A DNA stretch of 64,000 nt from the NCBI GenBank assembly GCA_041396985.1, contig JAWKXO010000002.1, positions 197,501 through 261,500 on the forward strand, in the 5' to 3' direction. Below the pieces are notes generated by a model that worked only from the letters and a program-made list of their open reading frames with translations, was not told where the DNA came from and made no database searches. Source of the DNA: Emcibacteraceae bacterium (GTDB taxonomy: Bacteria > Pseudomonadota > Alphaproteobacteria > Sphingomonadales > Emcibacteraceae). The translations under genes and the position numbers were made by a program. Below are positions 27,444 through 36,470 of this stretch, piece by piece (position 1 is the first letter of the stretch; each line of letters starts with the position of its first letter).

Positions 27444-29467
27444 TAAAAATCATGGGCAACTAGAGCTTCAATTGCCACCATACGCGCCTGTTGTTCAAGG
27501 CCAAAACTTCTCAATAGGCGCACGACAACACTTATGCCTGATGCATCCAGACTGCCGGGCCCATCCGCGCCCATGGCGATCAGACTTAAAATAATCGCCT
27601 GACCCTGTTTATTTTCAGCAACCGACCGGATCATATCCCGCCAAACAGACAGCGGAATTGAGTGAGTGTTATCATCATGTCGGTAAGCAACAAGCTCTTG
27701 CCATTTATTATCTGGTACTTCAAATTGAAATGCCTCAGCGAGAGCATAGAAAAGTGTTGCTTTGCTGTCTCTGTTTTCAGGGGATAACAGGGACTGACCA
27801 TTCCACCAAAGATCAAGAATATCTTCCGACCAGGCGATTTCACCTCTGTTCGCAGCCAGAATAACCAACGGCCATGTTTTAATAAGAGCCGTCGTCGCTT
27901 CGCTGTTTCCCGTTGATGCGGCCCTTCGTGTAAAATCATACCATTCTTTTGCTTTTTCAATTTCGCCACCGAGAATAAGACCTCTGGTAATTTGATAAGC
28001 CTGCCCAATAAGATCTGTTGATGGATTTAAGGACATAAGTGTTTTTATATTCAGCTCCGACGCACGTGGAAGATCATTTTTTTCTGCAGCCCGCTGCCAT
28101 ATAACATTAAGGATTGCCGTTTTTGCCGCATCATCCGCTTGCCTTGAAGCTGTTTGATAAAGAAGCGCATCCATCATCGGCCGGTCATCAAATTGTGCCA
28201 GCTGTTCAGCATTGTTATATTCCCTTTCGGAAAATTCCTGAAGACCATAAATATTGCGCAGAACGTCTGCTGAAACACCCCCTGACTGATAGCTTCTTAC
28301 CGCTGCCTGAAATCTGTTATCTGCTGACATATTAGGGTTTATAACAAGCGCACTGAGTATGAGCGGTGAGCTGTCTTCTATTAAATTGGCATCAATTGGC
28401 TGATCAAGAAGCGACAAAATAGTATATTTGAGCGGGTCCAGTGATGAAAGTCCACCGCTCAGGAATACAGACCTTGTATCAGGGTTTTCCATAAGCTTAT
28501 TGAGCAGATCAAAATAGATAAAATCTTCCTGTCCACGTTCTGTCATCATATCAAGGGCAATCTGTGCTCCGGTATTGTCCCCTTCCAAGGTTCGGCAGAA
28601 GGCCAGCATTTTCAGCCAGAAAAGATCGTCTGACCGCTCCTGGTCAGTCATTGCCCCCCGATTCGAAAAACTGTTTTGCCGCTGATTTTCCTGCTCGCTT
28701 CTGGCATTCATTGTCATTTCGCAGGCGCCTATTATGTCTCCCCCCAGCATTAATATTTCAGCATTTTGCTGACTGGGTTCAAGTGTCCCCTCAGGTAAGT
28801 TCTGTATAAACTTAACCATATCATCCAGATTCCCCTGCTCAATCAGCTTTGAAATCCTCAGATTTATAAATCTTTTTACAAGATCCGGGTCTATAAGCTC
28901 TTCTTCAGGTGCTGATTGCTGATTTTCAGGATTTAAGATTATGGTGACACCTGTGGGCGGCAATGCAGCAGAAAGCAGCAACTTCTTGGAAATAGTATTC
29001 ATAGCCGGTGATTTGGATGGCAATTGAAGGACTTTAAACAGCTTCTCAATATTTTCATATGTTGAAGGCTGCCAAATTATTCTGGATAGTCCCCCATTAC
29101 TGCGTGTCAAAATTCCGTAGGCCGATTGGTCCTGCCCTGCTAGATCAATGACATCGACATCCGTACCGGGTGAAGTAATTTGATCCATATCTTCATTGAG
29201 AATTGATTGCCCTGAAGGCTGGTCAAGCCTACTTTCGGCCGTTTCAGCAATTTCACTATCGCTTGGGAAATATGGCCCGGGCACTCCGGAGGGAAATAAT
29301 ATAGACTTTGGCGCTGAATCAGCTTCTGGAACTGCTGGCTCAGTCTGCCGAGCCTGGCCATGGGCAAAAAGAGGAATAGATAGCATAACGCCAATCGTCA
29401 TAACACCAGATAAAATACCGGCTTTCCCAAAAAGAAGTGATTGAATTGATGAATATGCTCGGGTCAT
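27443..29467 (-). CDS. Large exported protein of unknown function, probable helical-repeat fold
   Basis: 674 residues. I do not recognise a named family. The N-terminus has a basic start, a hydrophobic stretch (about 18-35) and an A-H-G-Q-A site, which suggests a signal peptide cleaved near residue 39. A Pro/Ser/Glu-rich spacer follows to about 110, and the rest is almost entirely predicted amphipathic helix (for example RASELNIKTLMSLNPST), like TPR-type solenoids. A periplasmic scaffold role is only a guess. It is translationally linked to xerD downstream and follows a tiny membrane protein gene by 21 bp, so the three form one unit. Confidence 0.75.
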   Translation of the reverse strand: MTRAYSSIQSLLFGKAGILSGVMTIGVMLSIPLFAHGQARQTEPAVPEADSAPKSILFPSGVPGPYFPSDSEIAETAESRLDQPSGQSILNEDMDQITSPGTDVDVIDLAGQDQSAYGILTRSNGGLSRIIWQPSTYENIEKLFKVLQLPSKSPAMNTISKKLLLSAALPPTGVTIILNPENQQSAPEEELIDPDLVKRFINLRISKLIEQGNLDDMVKFIQNLPEGTLEPSQQNAEILMLGGDIIGACEMTMNARSEQENQRQNSFSNRGAMTDQERSDDLFWLKMLAFCRTLEGDNTGAQIALDMMTERGQEDFIYFDLLNKLMENPDTRSVFLSGGLSSLDPLKYTILSLLDQPIDANLIEDSSPLILSALVINPNMSADNRFQAAVRSYQSGGVSADVLRNIYGLQEFSEREYNNAEQLAQFDDRPMMDALLYQTASRQADDAAKTAILNVIWQRAAEKNDLPRASELNIKTLMSLNPSTDLIGQAYQITRGLILGGEIEKAKEWYDFTRRAASTGNSEATTALIKTWPLVILAANRGEIAWSEDILDLWWNGQSLLSPENRDSKATLFYALAEAFQFEVPDNKWQELVAYRHDDNTHSIPLSVWRDMIRSVAENKQGQAIILSLIAMGADGPGSLDASGISVVVRLLRSFGLEQQARMVAIEALVAHDF

Positions 29468-29488
29468 GTCAATTTACCTGCACTATAC

Positions 29489-29629
29489 CTAATTCGGGAA
29501 AGTATCGTCAGGAAGTGTTTTTTCCACATGTTCCGTTGGCGCGGGAATATCCGCTGTCATAAGGTAGATGCCTGCACCAACAATTGTCAGCAGTATCAGT
29601 ATAATCAGCGTAAGCCATAATTTTGCCAT
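29489..29629 (-). CDS. Tiny single-span membrane protein
   Basis: 46 residues: Met-Ala-Lys, then a strongly hydrophobic helix (LWLTLIILILLTIVGAGIYL), then a short acidic tail ending PTEHVEKTLPDDTFPN. The PxPT-VEK-xPDDxF-type tail recalls a small conserved alphaproteobacterial protein encoded near aroK and xerD, but I cannot name it. The ATG at 29629 has a GAGG about ten bases upstream; the frame is open 16 codons further up, but those residues are not membrane-protein-like. It opens the unit with the exported protein and xerD, divergent from aroK. Confidence 0.65.
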   Translation of the reverse strand: MAKLWLTLIILILLTIVGAGIYLMTADIPAPTEHVEKTLPDDTFPN

Positions 29630-29773
29630 TGGTATATTTACCTCTGTAATATTATAAAAGAAATTTAAATTCAGCACCGCATATTAGCCGTGTTTCTCTC
29701 CGGCGTAAAGCATAGGAAAAAATATGTTTATTTCGTGGCTAATCCGAATAAAGACATGTAAATAGTAGATATA

Positions 29774-30451
29774 ATGAATAACATAAAAAGAAAAAGAAAA
29801 AACAGCCTTGCTCCGCGATTGAGATATCCTCTGCGAAAGAGTATATCGCTGGTTGGACTTATGGGAAGCGGAAAGACGACAATCGGCGTTCGCCTTGCAC
29901 GACGGTTACATCTAAAATTTGTCGACAGCGATCACGAAATTGAAAAAGCTGCAGGTCACACAGTGAGCGAGATTTTTGAGAAATTCGGGGAAGAGGATTT
30001 CAGAAAAGGAGAGCGTCGGGTCATAAACCGGCTAATTAATGAGGATAAAAAGATTGTTCTTGGCACTGGTGGCGGCGCTTTTATAGACAAAAAAACAAGA
30101 AGCAGATTATTAAAGCAGACAATCGTGATATGGCTTAAAGTTGATGTCGATCTTCTGGTTGAAAGGACGTCGAAACGGGACACACGGCCATTATTAAAAA
30201 CTGGTGACCCAAAAGAAATTCTTCAGAAATTGACCAAGGAAAGATATCCTATATATGAAGAAGCACATTTAATTATTGAAAGTGGGCAGGGTCCCCATGA
30301 TAAAGTTGTCAATGATATAATATGGAAGCTTAATAAATTTCTGGCTATTGAGAAAAAGAAATATCAAAAACGCATGGGAACCAATAAGCAATCCCCAAAT
30401 AATAAGGCCAGTGTTACAGGCAAAGAGAATGATACAAAAAACAACAGTTGA
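29774..30451 (+). CDS. aroK: Shikimate kinase
   Basis: 225 residues, longer than the usual 170-190 because of a basic N-terminal extension (NNIKRKRKNSLAPRLR) and a polar C-terminal tail after about residue 195. Phosphorylates shikimate in aromatic amino acid synthesis. Walker A GLMGSGKT is at 28-35, the shikimate-binding DSDHEIEKAAG follows, and GTGGGAF and the RPLL lid are present. The last 23 bases overlap aroB. Confidence 0.95.
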   Translation: MNNIKRKRKNSLAPRLRYPLRKSISLVGLMGSGKTTIGVRLARRLHLKFVDSDHEIEKAAGHTVSEIFEKFGEEDFRKGERRVINRLINEDKKIVLGTGGGAFIDKKTRSRLLKQTIVIWLKVDVDLLVERTSKRDTRPLLKTGDPKEILQKLTKERYPIYEEAHLIIESGQGPHDKVVNDIIWKLNKFLAIEKKKYQKRMGTNKQSPNNKASVTGKENDTKNNS

Positions 30452-31538
30452 TCTGGGATCAAGAAGCTACGACATACTGATTGGTGAAAATATAATTGAT
30501 GCGGCGGCTGACCATATCAGGCCACATTTAAAACGAGCCAAAACAGTCATTATAACAGACGAGAATGTTGCTCATCATCAGCTCGCCCGACTGGAGGCCG
30601 GCCTTGAAAAAGGCGGGATTGAGTATGATAATATAATATTGCCTGCCGGAGAAGCGACGAAATCCTTTGATCATCTTGAATCTTTACTGAATAAATTACT
30701 GTCAATGAGGCTGGAACGCAGTGATACGATCATCGCCTTTGGCGGCGGTGTCATTGGCGATCTGGTGGGTTTTGCTGCCAGCGTTTACCTTCGGGGCATT
30801 AATTTTATCCAGATCCCCACCACTTTACTGGCACAGGTTGACAGTTCAGTAGGCGGGAAAACAGGTATTAACAGCAAATATGGTAAAAATTTAGTCGGGG
30901 CATTTCATCAGCCCCGGCTTGTACTGATTGATGTGACGACACTTGAAACACTTGAAAAGCGCCATGTCATTGCCGGTTATGCAGAAATAGTAAAATACGG
31001 GCTTATTAATGATCCGGACTTTTATAACTGGCTGGAAAAGAACGGACCATCATTAATTGACGGTGAAGAGACGAACATGCGCGCACTGCGCCGTGAAGCC
31101 ATAAAAAAAAGCTGCGAGGCAAAGGCCGCAATAGTAAGTATGGATGAAAAGGAAAGTGGGGCACGAGCCCTATTAAACCTGGGACATACATTTGGCCATG
31201 CGCTAGAAGCTGAAAACGGATATAATGACACCCTTTACCACGGTGAAGCTGTTGCAATGGGTATGATTTTGGCCTTTCAGTTATCTGAACGGATGGGATT
31301 ATGTTCATCTGGTGATGTAGAACGCGTAAAAAAACACTTTGCTGATATTTCCGCACAGTCAATTTCATCTTTTGATTTTAATGTTGATAATCTGCTTAAA
31401 CATATGCAGGGCGATAAAAAAATGTCTGGCGGAAAGCTTACTTTTGTGCTTGTCTCCGGGATAGGTAAAGCTTTTCTTACAAATGAAGTGAATATGGATA
31501 GTGTAAAATCTTTATTGAAGGATGCATTAAAAGGATAA
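30429..31538 (+). CDS. aroB: 3-dehydroquinate synthase
   Basis: 369 residues. NAD-dependent, metal-dependent second step of the shikimate pathway. Signature segments are GGGVIGDLVGFAAS, QIPTTLLAQVDSSVGGKTGIN and the metal-binding histidines in NLGHTFGHALE and HGEAVAMGM. The ATG at 30429 (MIQKTTVDLG) lies inside the end of aroK and is preferred over a start 27 codons earlier. aroK-aroB is the standard order; aroE is 7 kb away. Confidence 0.96.
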   Translation: MIQKTTVDLGSRSYDILIGENIIDAAADHIRPHLKRAKTVIITDENVAHHQLARLEAGLEKGGIEYDNIILPAGEATKSFDHLESLLNKLLSMRLERSDTIIAFGGGVIGDLVGFAASVYLRGINFIQIPTTLLAQVDSSVGGKTGINSKYGKNLVGAFHQPRLVLIDVTTLETLEKRHVIAGYAEIVKYGLINDPDFYNWLEKNGPSLIDGEETNMRALRREAIKKSCEAKAAIVSMDEKESGARALLNLGHTFGHALEAENGYNDTLYHGEAVAMGMILAFQLSERMGLCSSGDVERVKKHFADISAQSISSFDFNVDNLLKHMQGDKKMSGGKLTFVLVSGIGKAFLTNEVNMDSVKSLLKDALKG

Positions 31539-31548
31539 ATCTACCCCA

Positions 31549-32820
31549 ATGGAAATAGAACTTATTCTTGCACTGGTCGTTATTATATTTTTGATAATAT
31601 TCTCAGGTTTTTTCTCAGGCTCTGAAACCTCCCTTACGGCCACGCCTGCCTCCAACATGCATAAAATGTCAAAAGAGGGTAATGAAAAAGCCGCCCTTGT
31701 TGAAAAACTAATTTCTGATCCGGAAAGTCTGATCGGCGCTATTCTGCTCGGCAATAATCTGGTGAATATTCTTGCATCAGCATTGGCCACCTATTTCTTC
31801 ATCGAACTATTTGGCCAGATTGGCGTCGTTTACGCCACATTTATAATGACCGCAATTGTTCTGATCTTTGCAGAAGTCATGCCTAAAACATATGCTATTT
31901 CAAACCCTGAAAGAGTGGCTCTCAAGGTAGCGCCTTTTGTAAATATCATCGTCATAATTTTTGCGCCAATTGTACGCCTCATACAGCTGATTGCACGGCG
32001 TACTTTAAGGTTGCTTGGTGTAAAGGCAGAAAGAAATCAGAAAGTTCTTAGTCCGCAGGATGAAATCCGCGGCGCAATTGATTTACAGGCCCATGAGGGC
32101 GGCATCATCAAAGAGCATAAGGATATGCTTGCCGGCATTCTGGATTTGGATGAAATAAGTCTGGAAGATGTAATGGTCCATCGTAAAAATGTAGAAACCA
32201 TTAATGTCCAGGATAATATTGACGACATCATTAAGCAGATCGTGTCAAGTCCACATACTCGGCTTCCAATGTGGGAAAATGATCAGGATAATATTATTGG
32301 CGTTGTCCATGCAAAAGATGTCCTGCGAATCACCCGTCAGAATAACGGCGAACTTAATCATCAGACTCTAAGGGAAATAGCGCAAGACCCATGGTTTGTG
32401 CCGGAGACCACAAGCCTTAGAGACCAGCTTAAAATGTTCCTTGCCAGAAAAGCTCATTTTGCTGTTGTGGTGGATGAATATGGTGCTTTAATGGGCGTAA
32501 TCACACTTGAAGATATTCTTGAGGAAATTGTTGGCGAAATAAAAGACGAGCACGATAAATTAAACAGTGATATCAGAATTCTTAAATCAGGGGTCATAGT
32601 TGCCGAAGGCACCACACCGATTAGAGATCTTAACCGCCAGTTTAACTGGAAATTAAGCGATGAGGATGCGATTACCATTGCTGGCTATATAATTGATCAG
32701 GCAGAGATTATTCCACTTCCTGGTCAGATTTATGAAAAAGACGGCTTCAAATTCGAAATTTTAAAACGCAAAAGAAACCAGATTACGCAGATTAAAATTC
32801 ACCCGCCCGTCCAAGAATAA
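31549..32820 (+). CDS. HlyC/CorC (CNNM) family membrane protein with CBS domains
   Basis: 423 residues. An N-terminal CNNM/DUF21 domain with about three to four spans (LILALVVIIFLIIFSGFFSG; SETSLTA motif) is followed by two CBS domains (about 205-330) and a C-terminal CorC_HlyC domain. Such proteins are linked to magnesium or cobalt export, and the name HlyC is historical. It starts ten bases after aroB, so it is probably co-transcribed. This position after aroB is often seen in Alphaproteobacteria. Confidence 0.9.
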   Translation: MEIELILALVVIIFLIIFSGFFSGSETSLTATPASNMHKMSKEGNEKAALVEKLISDPESLIGAILLGNNLVNILASALATYFFIELFGQIGVVYATFIMTAIVLIFAEVMPKTYAISNPERVALKVAPFVNIIVIIFAPIVRLIQLIARRTLRLLGVKAERNQKVLSPQDEIRGAIDLQAHEGGIIKEHKDMLAGILDLDEISLEDVMVHRKNVETINVQDNIDDIIKQIVSSPHTRLPMWENDQDNIIGVVHAKDVLRITRQNNGELNHQTLREIAQDPWFVPETTSLRDQLKMFLARKAHFAVVVDEYGALMGVITLEDILEEIVGEIKDEHDKLNSDIRILKSGVIVAEGTTPIRDLNRQFNWKLSDEDAITIAGYIIDQAEIIPLPGQIYEKDGFKFEILKRKRNQITQIKIHPPVQE

Positions 32821-32884
32821 ATCTTATTCAGCCATTATAATTAATGTAATCTTCAGTGTGACGTTCAGACACAAAACTGCTTGA

Positions 32885-33241
32885 TCAGGTTCTTTCTTTT
32901 ATGATTTCGAGCATTTTTTCAATTTTTTCGTCGCTCAATTCTCGGATATCCTGGTTTAGAAGATTAACGAGCTCGGTTGCCCTTGCACTAAGCCCTGAAG
33001 TGTCCACGACTGTCCTTGGATGAGATAATCTTGCCAGATTCTCAAGTTCTTCCGCTTCGTCCCATATGATGTTAAAAAAACTGATAATCTGCTGAATGAG
33101 ACGCCAGGATGGTCTCCCCCGATGGCCATGCTCCAGTGCTGACAAATAGGCCGGACTGATTGCAAGCTTTTTAGCCATTTGTTTTTGACTGATGCCTCTC
33201 TCTTTCCTGAGTTCACGAACTTTTTCACCAAATGGAGTCAT
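32885..33241 (-). CDS. XRE-family helix-turn-helix regulator
   Basis: 118 residues. HTH_3/XRE domain at residues about 5-60, with RKERGISQKQMAKKLAISPA and YLSALEHG as the helices that contact DNA, then a helical C-terminal part that may dimerise. The ATG at 33241 overlaps the smr stop (ATGA) and fits the domain; an upstream extension of 35 codons is read from inside smr and is unlikely. Last gene of the Tim44-mltA-smr-xre unit. Its targets are not evident. Confidence 0.88.
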   Translation of the reverse strand: MTPFGEKVRELRKERGISQKQMAKKLAISPAYLSALEHGHRGRPSWRLIQQIISFFNIIWDEAEELENLARLSHPRTVVDTSGLSARATELVNLLNQDIRELSDEKIEKMLEIIKERT

Positions 33242-33795
33242 GATTTCCTCTTCAATACAACATATAAGGCACCGTTGCCGCCGTCTGCTTGCCGGGCTTC
33301 CTGAAAGGAAATTATCATATGTCGCATTGCACCGCCTGAAAGCCACATTGGAACTTCCCTTCTTAGCACGCCATGGCTGTTCTCGAAATCATTATAGCGG
33401 ATTTCTTCATATGCTTTATTTTTGGGGCCACCCTTACCTGTTATAACCAAAACAACCCTTTTGTTATTCTTCTGTGCCCTTTCTAGATAACGAAGCAGCC
33501 TCTCATGCGCTTCAACACAGGTTAATCCATGGAGATCTATTTTTGCGTCCGGCCTGACTTTTCCCTGCTTTAATTTTTTCCCCCAATTGCTGTCTTTATT
33601 TTTTAGACTTTCAAAATTAGAAACCGATGGGGTGCGATTTTCTTTAAAGACCTTTTTCGCGGGAAGCTTGATATTATACCGGTCCGCCGCGTCTGCCTCT
33701 GAAATAACGGGTTTTTCTGAGCCTGTTGGTGTTACATCACGCGTATATATCTGCCAAAGCCTCTTTTCATCCTTGGTCAGATCGCGTCTGCTCAT
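33238..33795 (-). CDS. Smr domain endonuclease-like protein
   Basis: 185 residues. The C-terminal Smr domain (about 83-180) shows the DLHG motif (87-90) and the VITGKGG motif (117-123), both required for nuclease activity in MutS2-type Smr domains. The N-terminal 80 residues are polar and probably disordered. Stand-alone Smr proteins act on DNA or RNA; the role here is not known. Start overlaps the mltA stop and its stop overlaps xre, both as ATGA, so the three are translationally linked. Confidence 0.9.
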   Translation of the reverse strand: MSRRDLTKDEKRLWQIYTRDVTPTGSEKPVISEADAADRYNIKLPAKKVFKENRTPSVSNFESLKNKDSNWGKKLKQGKVRPDAKIDLHGLTCVEAHERLLRYLERAQKNNKRVVLVITGKGGPKNKAYEEIRYNDFENSHGVLRREVPMWLSGGAMRHMIISFQEARQADGGNGALYVVLKRKS

Positions 33796-34997
33796 AACGG
33801 ATCACCAGTACTCCCTTCCAGGAGAGAAGGAACAAGAGACTTGGGAACCAGAATATAATATGTTCCCATATCTTTCATGGGTCCCGCCTTTAATTCCGCC
33901 AAATCTCCAATCCCCCAATAGACATCACCACGGATTTTACCCTTGATCGCTCCTCCGGTATCCTGAGCAACCACCAGCCTATTCAAATCCGGTATTTTGA
34001 TAATCTTACCTTCATCCGATGACATTTCCTGATAGGTTTGAAGCCATAGAGGAACACCAAGCGGAATATAACTTCTGTCAACTGCGAGTGAACGACCCGG
34101 GGTTAAACCTACACCAAGGCTGCCGACGGGTTTGTCGCCATCCCTTTTTCTGAAAAATACGTATGAAGGATTTTTCCACATAAGCTGCTTCGATTTCTCA
34201 GGGTTTTCATCCATCCACCGCCTTATTGCCTGCAGTGACATATCCTCTCTGGCAATATCACCACTATCAATCAGAAATCTGCCAATGGCACGGTATGGAC
34301 GGCCATTTCTTTCGGCATATCCCACATGAAAAATTTCCCCATCTTCAAGCTCAATAAATCCCGATCCCTGAATTTGAAGAAAAAAGCTTTCTTCCGGTTT
34401 TTCAAGCCAGACCAGCTCCAACCCCTTATTCTCAAGGGCGCCGCGGTCAATTGCTTCTCGGTCTTTATAGGGGACAAATTTATTCTCACGAACCTCACCA
34501 ATTATGGATCTGCCTTTAAGACTTTCATCAAAATCGCCAAGATCAATATTCTGCAGATCTTCGGGCACCATATAAAGTGGCGCGCTAAACTTATCACTTT
34601 TCACCCTTGACCCTTTATAGAGTGGTGCATAATAGCCTGTAAAAAGCCCCGGTGCTTCAAGGGTAAATTTAAGTGCCGTAAATCGGTTCTCAAAAAATCT
34701 TCTGGCCGCTACAGGGTCAATTTCAAGAGAAGCCCGGCAAATGCTTTTCCAGTCAAGGGCCGAACCAAACGCGCCAAACGAGCGCTCATCGGGGAAGTCA
34801 AGCAATCGCCCGCACGAAATTTGAAACGCTTCAAGTGCTTTGCCCAGGTCATCCTCTTGCCATCCATCAAGATCTTGAAAACTGATCGTTTCAAAATTTA
34901 CCGGTTCATGCTTTTCTTCGGGTATGATCAATAAGTAAAGGGCGGTGAGAAATATTCCAAACAGCAGGAAAATAGCCGAAATATTTCTTATCGTCAC
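33792..34997 (-). CDS. mltA: Membrane-bound lytic murein transglycosylase A
   Basis: 401 residues. One N-terminal hydrophobic segment (about 8-25) anchors or exports it. The MltA domain has GLFTGYYAPLYKGS, LVWLEKPEESFFLQIQGSG and GRFLIDSG. The C-terminal 3D domain with VVAQDTGGAIKGKIRGDVYWG supplies the catalytic aspartate region. It cleaves glycan strands of peptidoglycan. No lipobox cysteine is seen near the N-terminus, unlike E. coli MltA. Starts with GTG, with CGGAG nine bases upstream; 22 bp after the Tim44-like gene. Confidence 0.94.
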   Translation of the reverse strand: MTIRNISAIFLLFGIFLTALYLLIIPEEKHEPVNFETISFQDLDGWQEDDLGKALEAFQISCGRLLDFPDERSFGAFGSALDWKSICRASLEIDPVAARRFFENRFTALKFTLEAPGLFTGYYAPLYKGSRVKSDKFSAPLYMVPEDLQNIDLGDFDESLKGRSIIGEVRENKFVPYKDREAIDRGALENKGLELVWLEKPEESFFLQIQGSGFIELEDGEIFHVGYAERNGRPYRAIGRFLIDSGDIAREDMSLQAIRRWMDENPEKSKQLMWKNPSYVFFRKRDGDKPVGSLGVGLTPGRSLAVDRSYIPLGVPLWLQTYQEMSSDEGKIIKIPDLNRLVVAQDTGGAIKGKIRGDVYWGIGDLAELKAGPMKDMGTYYILVPKSLVPSLLEGSTGDPL

Positions 34998-35019
34998 GTT
35001 TGCTGCTCCGGATTATACT

Positions 35020-35727
35020 CTATTCATCGCTGGTTGAAACCAGTGTCCAGTTTGGATCACCGCGCTTCACATCGCGGCAGAATGTCCATATATCGACGAC
35101 AGGAATAATTTTTTCAGGGTCGCCGTCAATAATATTGCCGTCCGCATCTTTTTTTGCAATAGACATATGGCTTTCATAACGAAGTGTAAGCTCTGCCATT
35201 GTGCCTTCAATGCTCGCATCCACCAATTCAATTTTTTCAATATCTTTTAATGAATTTTCAAACCGATGCCCTTCATTTTTCAAGGCTTTAATGGCGTCTT
35301 CAAATTCTTTAAAAACATCCCGGCTTAAAAATGTTCTTAATGTTTTGATGTCGCCTTCCCAGAAAGCATTAAGTATCATGCCATAGGCATATTCTGCGCC
35401 ATCAATAAAATAGGGCAGAGTAAAATTCCTGTCATATGAATTTATTTTTTCAAGTGCATTATAAAAAGGAGACGACTTGGCAACACCGAGATCTTTTGCA
35501 GGAACCGATTGTTCCTGAGCCGGGTCTTTTTGCTTAATCCCGCCCTTCATCGGCACGACATTCTCGGCCAACTTTCTTTTAGAAGGGCCTTTTTCAACTA
35601 TTGAATGATCAGAGGATCTTTCATCTTTACCGTCATAGCCATCACGACGTCCCAATGTGCGCCGCAGTTGCAAAATGATGAACCCTGCAACAAAAGCCAT
35701 GATAATTAAAAATATATTATCGTCCAT
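35020..35727 (-). CDS. Tim44/TimA-family protein
   Basis: 235 residues. A single N-terminal membrane span (NIFLIIMAFVAGFIILQL), a charged linker, and a C-terminal Tim44-like domain from about 85 (YFIDGAEYAYGMILNAFWEGDIKTLRTFLS to the end). The bacterial homologues of mitochondrial Tim44 are inner-membrane proteins whose exact role is unclear; a link to protein export or membrane biogenesis is inferred. Divergent from fxsA, and followed by mltA, smr and xre, as in many Alphaproteobacteria. Confidence 0.9.
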   Translation of the reverse strand: MDDNIFLIIMAFVAGFIILQLRRTLGRRDGYDGKDERSSDHSIVEKGPSKRKLAENVVPMKGGIKQKDPAQEQSVPAKDLGVAKSSPFYNALEKINSYDRNFTLPYFIDGAEYAYGMILNAFWEGDIKTLRTFLSRDVFKEFEDAIKALKNEGHRFENSLKDIEKIELVDASIEGTMAELTLRYESHMSIAKKDADGNIIDGDPEKIIPVVDIWTFCRDVKRGDPNWTLVSTSDE

Positions 35728-35861
35728 CTGATTTCCTAAATACTCATTCCGTGTTTATATAAAATTTTCCGCCGACTCTTTGATACGCAAAATTTAATAC
35801 TATATTAGATAGTACATGATGTATATATTATGAATTGATATTTCAACCATTTGGACAATAA

Positions 35862-36350
35862 ATGCCCTTATTATTTTTAGTCGCTATTATCGCCGTTCCA
35901 TATCTTGAATTCCTTGTTTTTGTTGAGGTAGCGAATGAAATCGGCGGCGTAACAGCACTGGCATTAACGATCCTGACAGCCATGCTCGGCATTTTTATAA
36001 TCCGCCAGGAAGGGATCGAGGTTCTGAAAAATCTGAAGAATACGGTCGATCGCGGTGAAAGCCCTGTTTCCGAACTTATTCATGGGTTTTTTCTGGCAAT
36101 AGCAGGATTTTTCTTTTTACTGCCTGGTTTTATAACAGATACTATAGCTGTACTTCTTGCCATTGCCCCGGTTCGTGCAATGCTAGGAAAAATGCTCATT
36201 AATGCCGGGCACCATTCCTATCAAAATCGTCCGCGGTCATCGTTTCGCGGCGGGATTATAATTGATGGTGAATTCGAAGAAACGGATGAAAACGCCCCCG
36301 AAAGCAAAAAAATTGAAAAAGAAAATAAGGATAATGATACTTCCGTTTAA
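35862..36350 (+). CDS. fxsA: FxsA family membrane protein
   Basis: 162 residues. Three hydrophobic segments (about 2-22, 26-48, 76-103) with the family pattern EIGGVTALALTILTAMLGIF and FFLLPGFITDTIAVLLAI, then a polar tail ending in an acidic/Lys-rich stretch. FxsA affects phage exclusion when overproduced in E. coli, but its normal role is unknown. Divergent from Tim44-like and upstream of secB, a conserved alphaproteobacterial order. Confidence 0.9.
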   Translation: MPLLFLVAIIAVPYLEFLVFVEVANEIGGVTALALTILTAMLGIFIIRQEGIEVLKNLKNTVDRGESPVSELIHGFFLAIAGFFFLLPGFITDTIAVLLAIAPVRAMLGKMLINAGHHSYQNRPRSSFRGGIIIDGEFEETDENAPESKKIEKENKDNDTSV

Positions 36351-36470
36351 TCACTTTTTTGGAGAAAATAAGGCTGCAATTTAATTTTTCAAATAGAATT
36401 ACTTGTTAATAACCCAAAAGCATGATAGCAGACTGAGTAAATTTGCGACTAGAAATCAGGAAAAGGCAAT

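Noticed and set aside
35794..35808. CtrA-like site TTAA-N7-TTAG between the Tim44-like gene and fxsA
   Set aside because: One mismatch in an AT-rich promoter region is expected by chance; no second site nearby.
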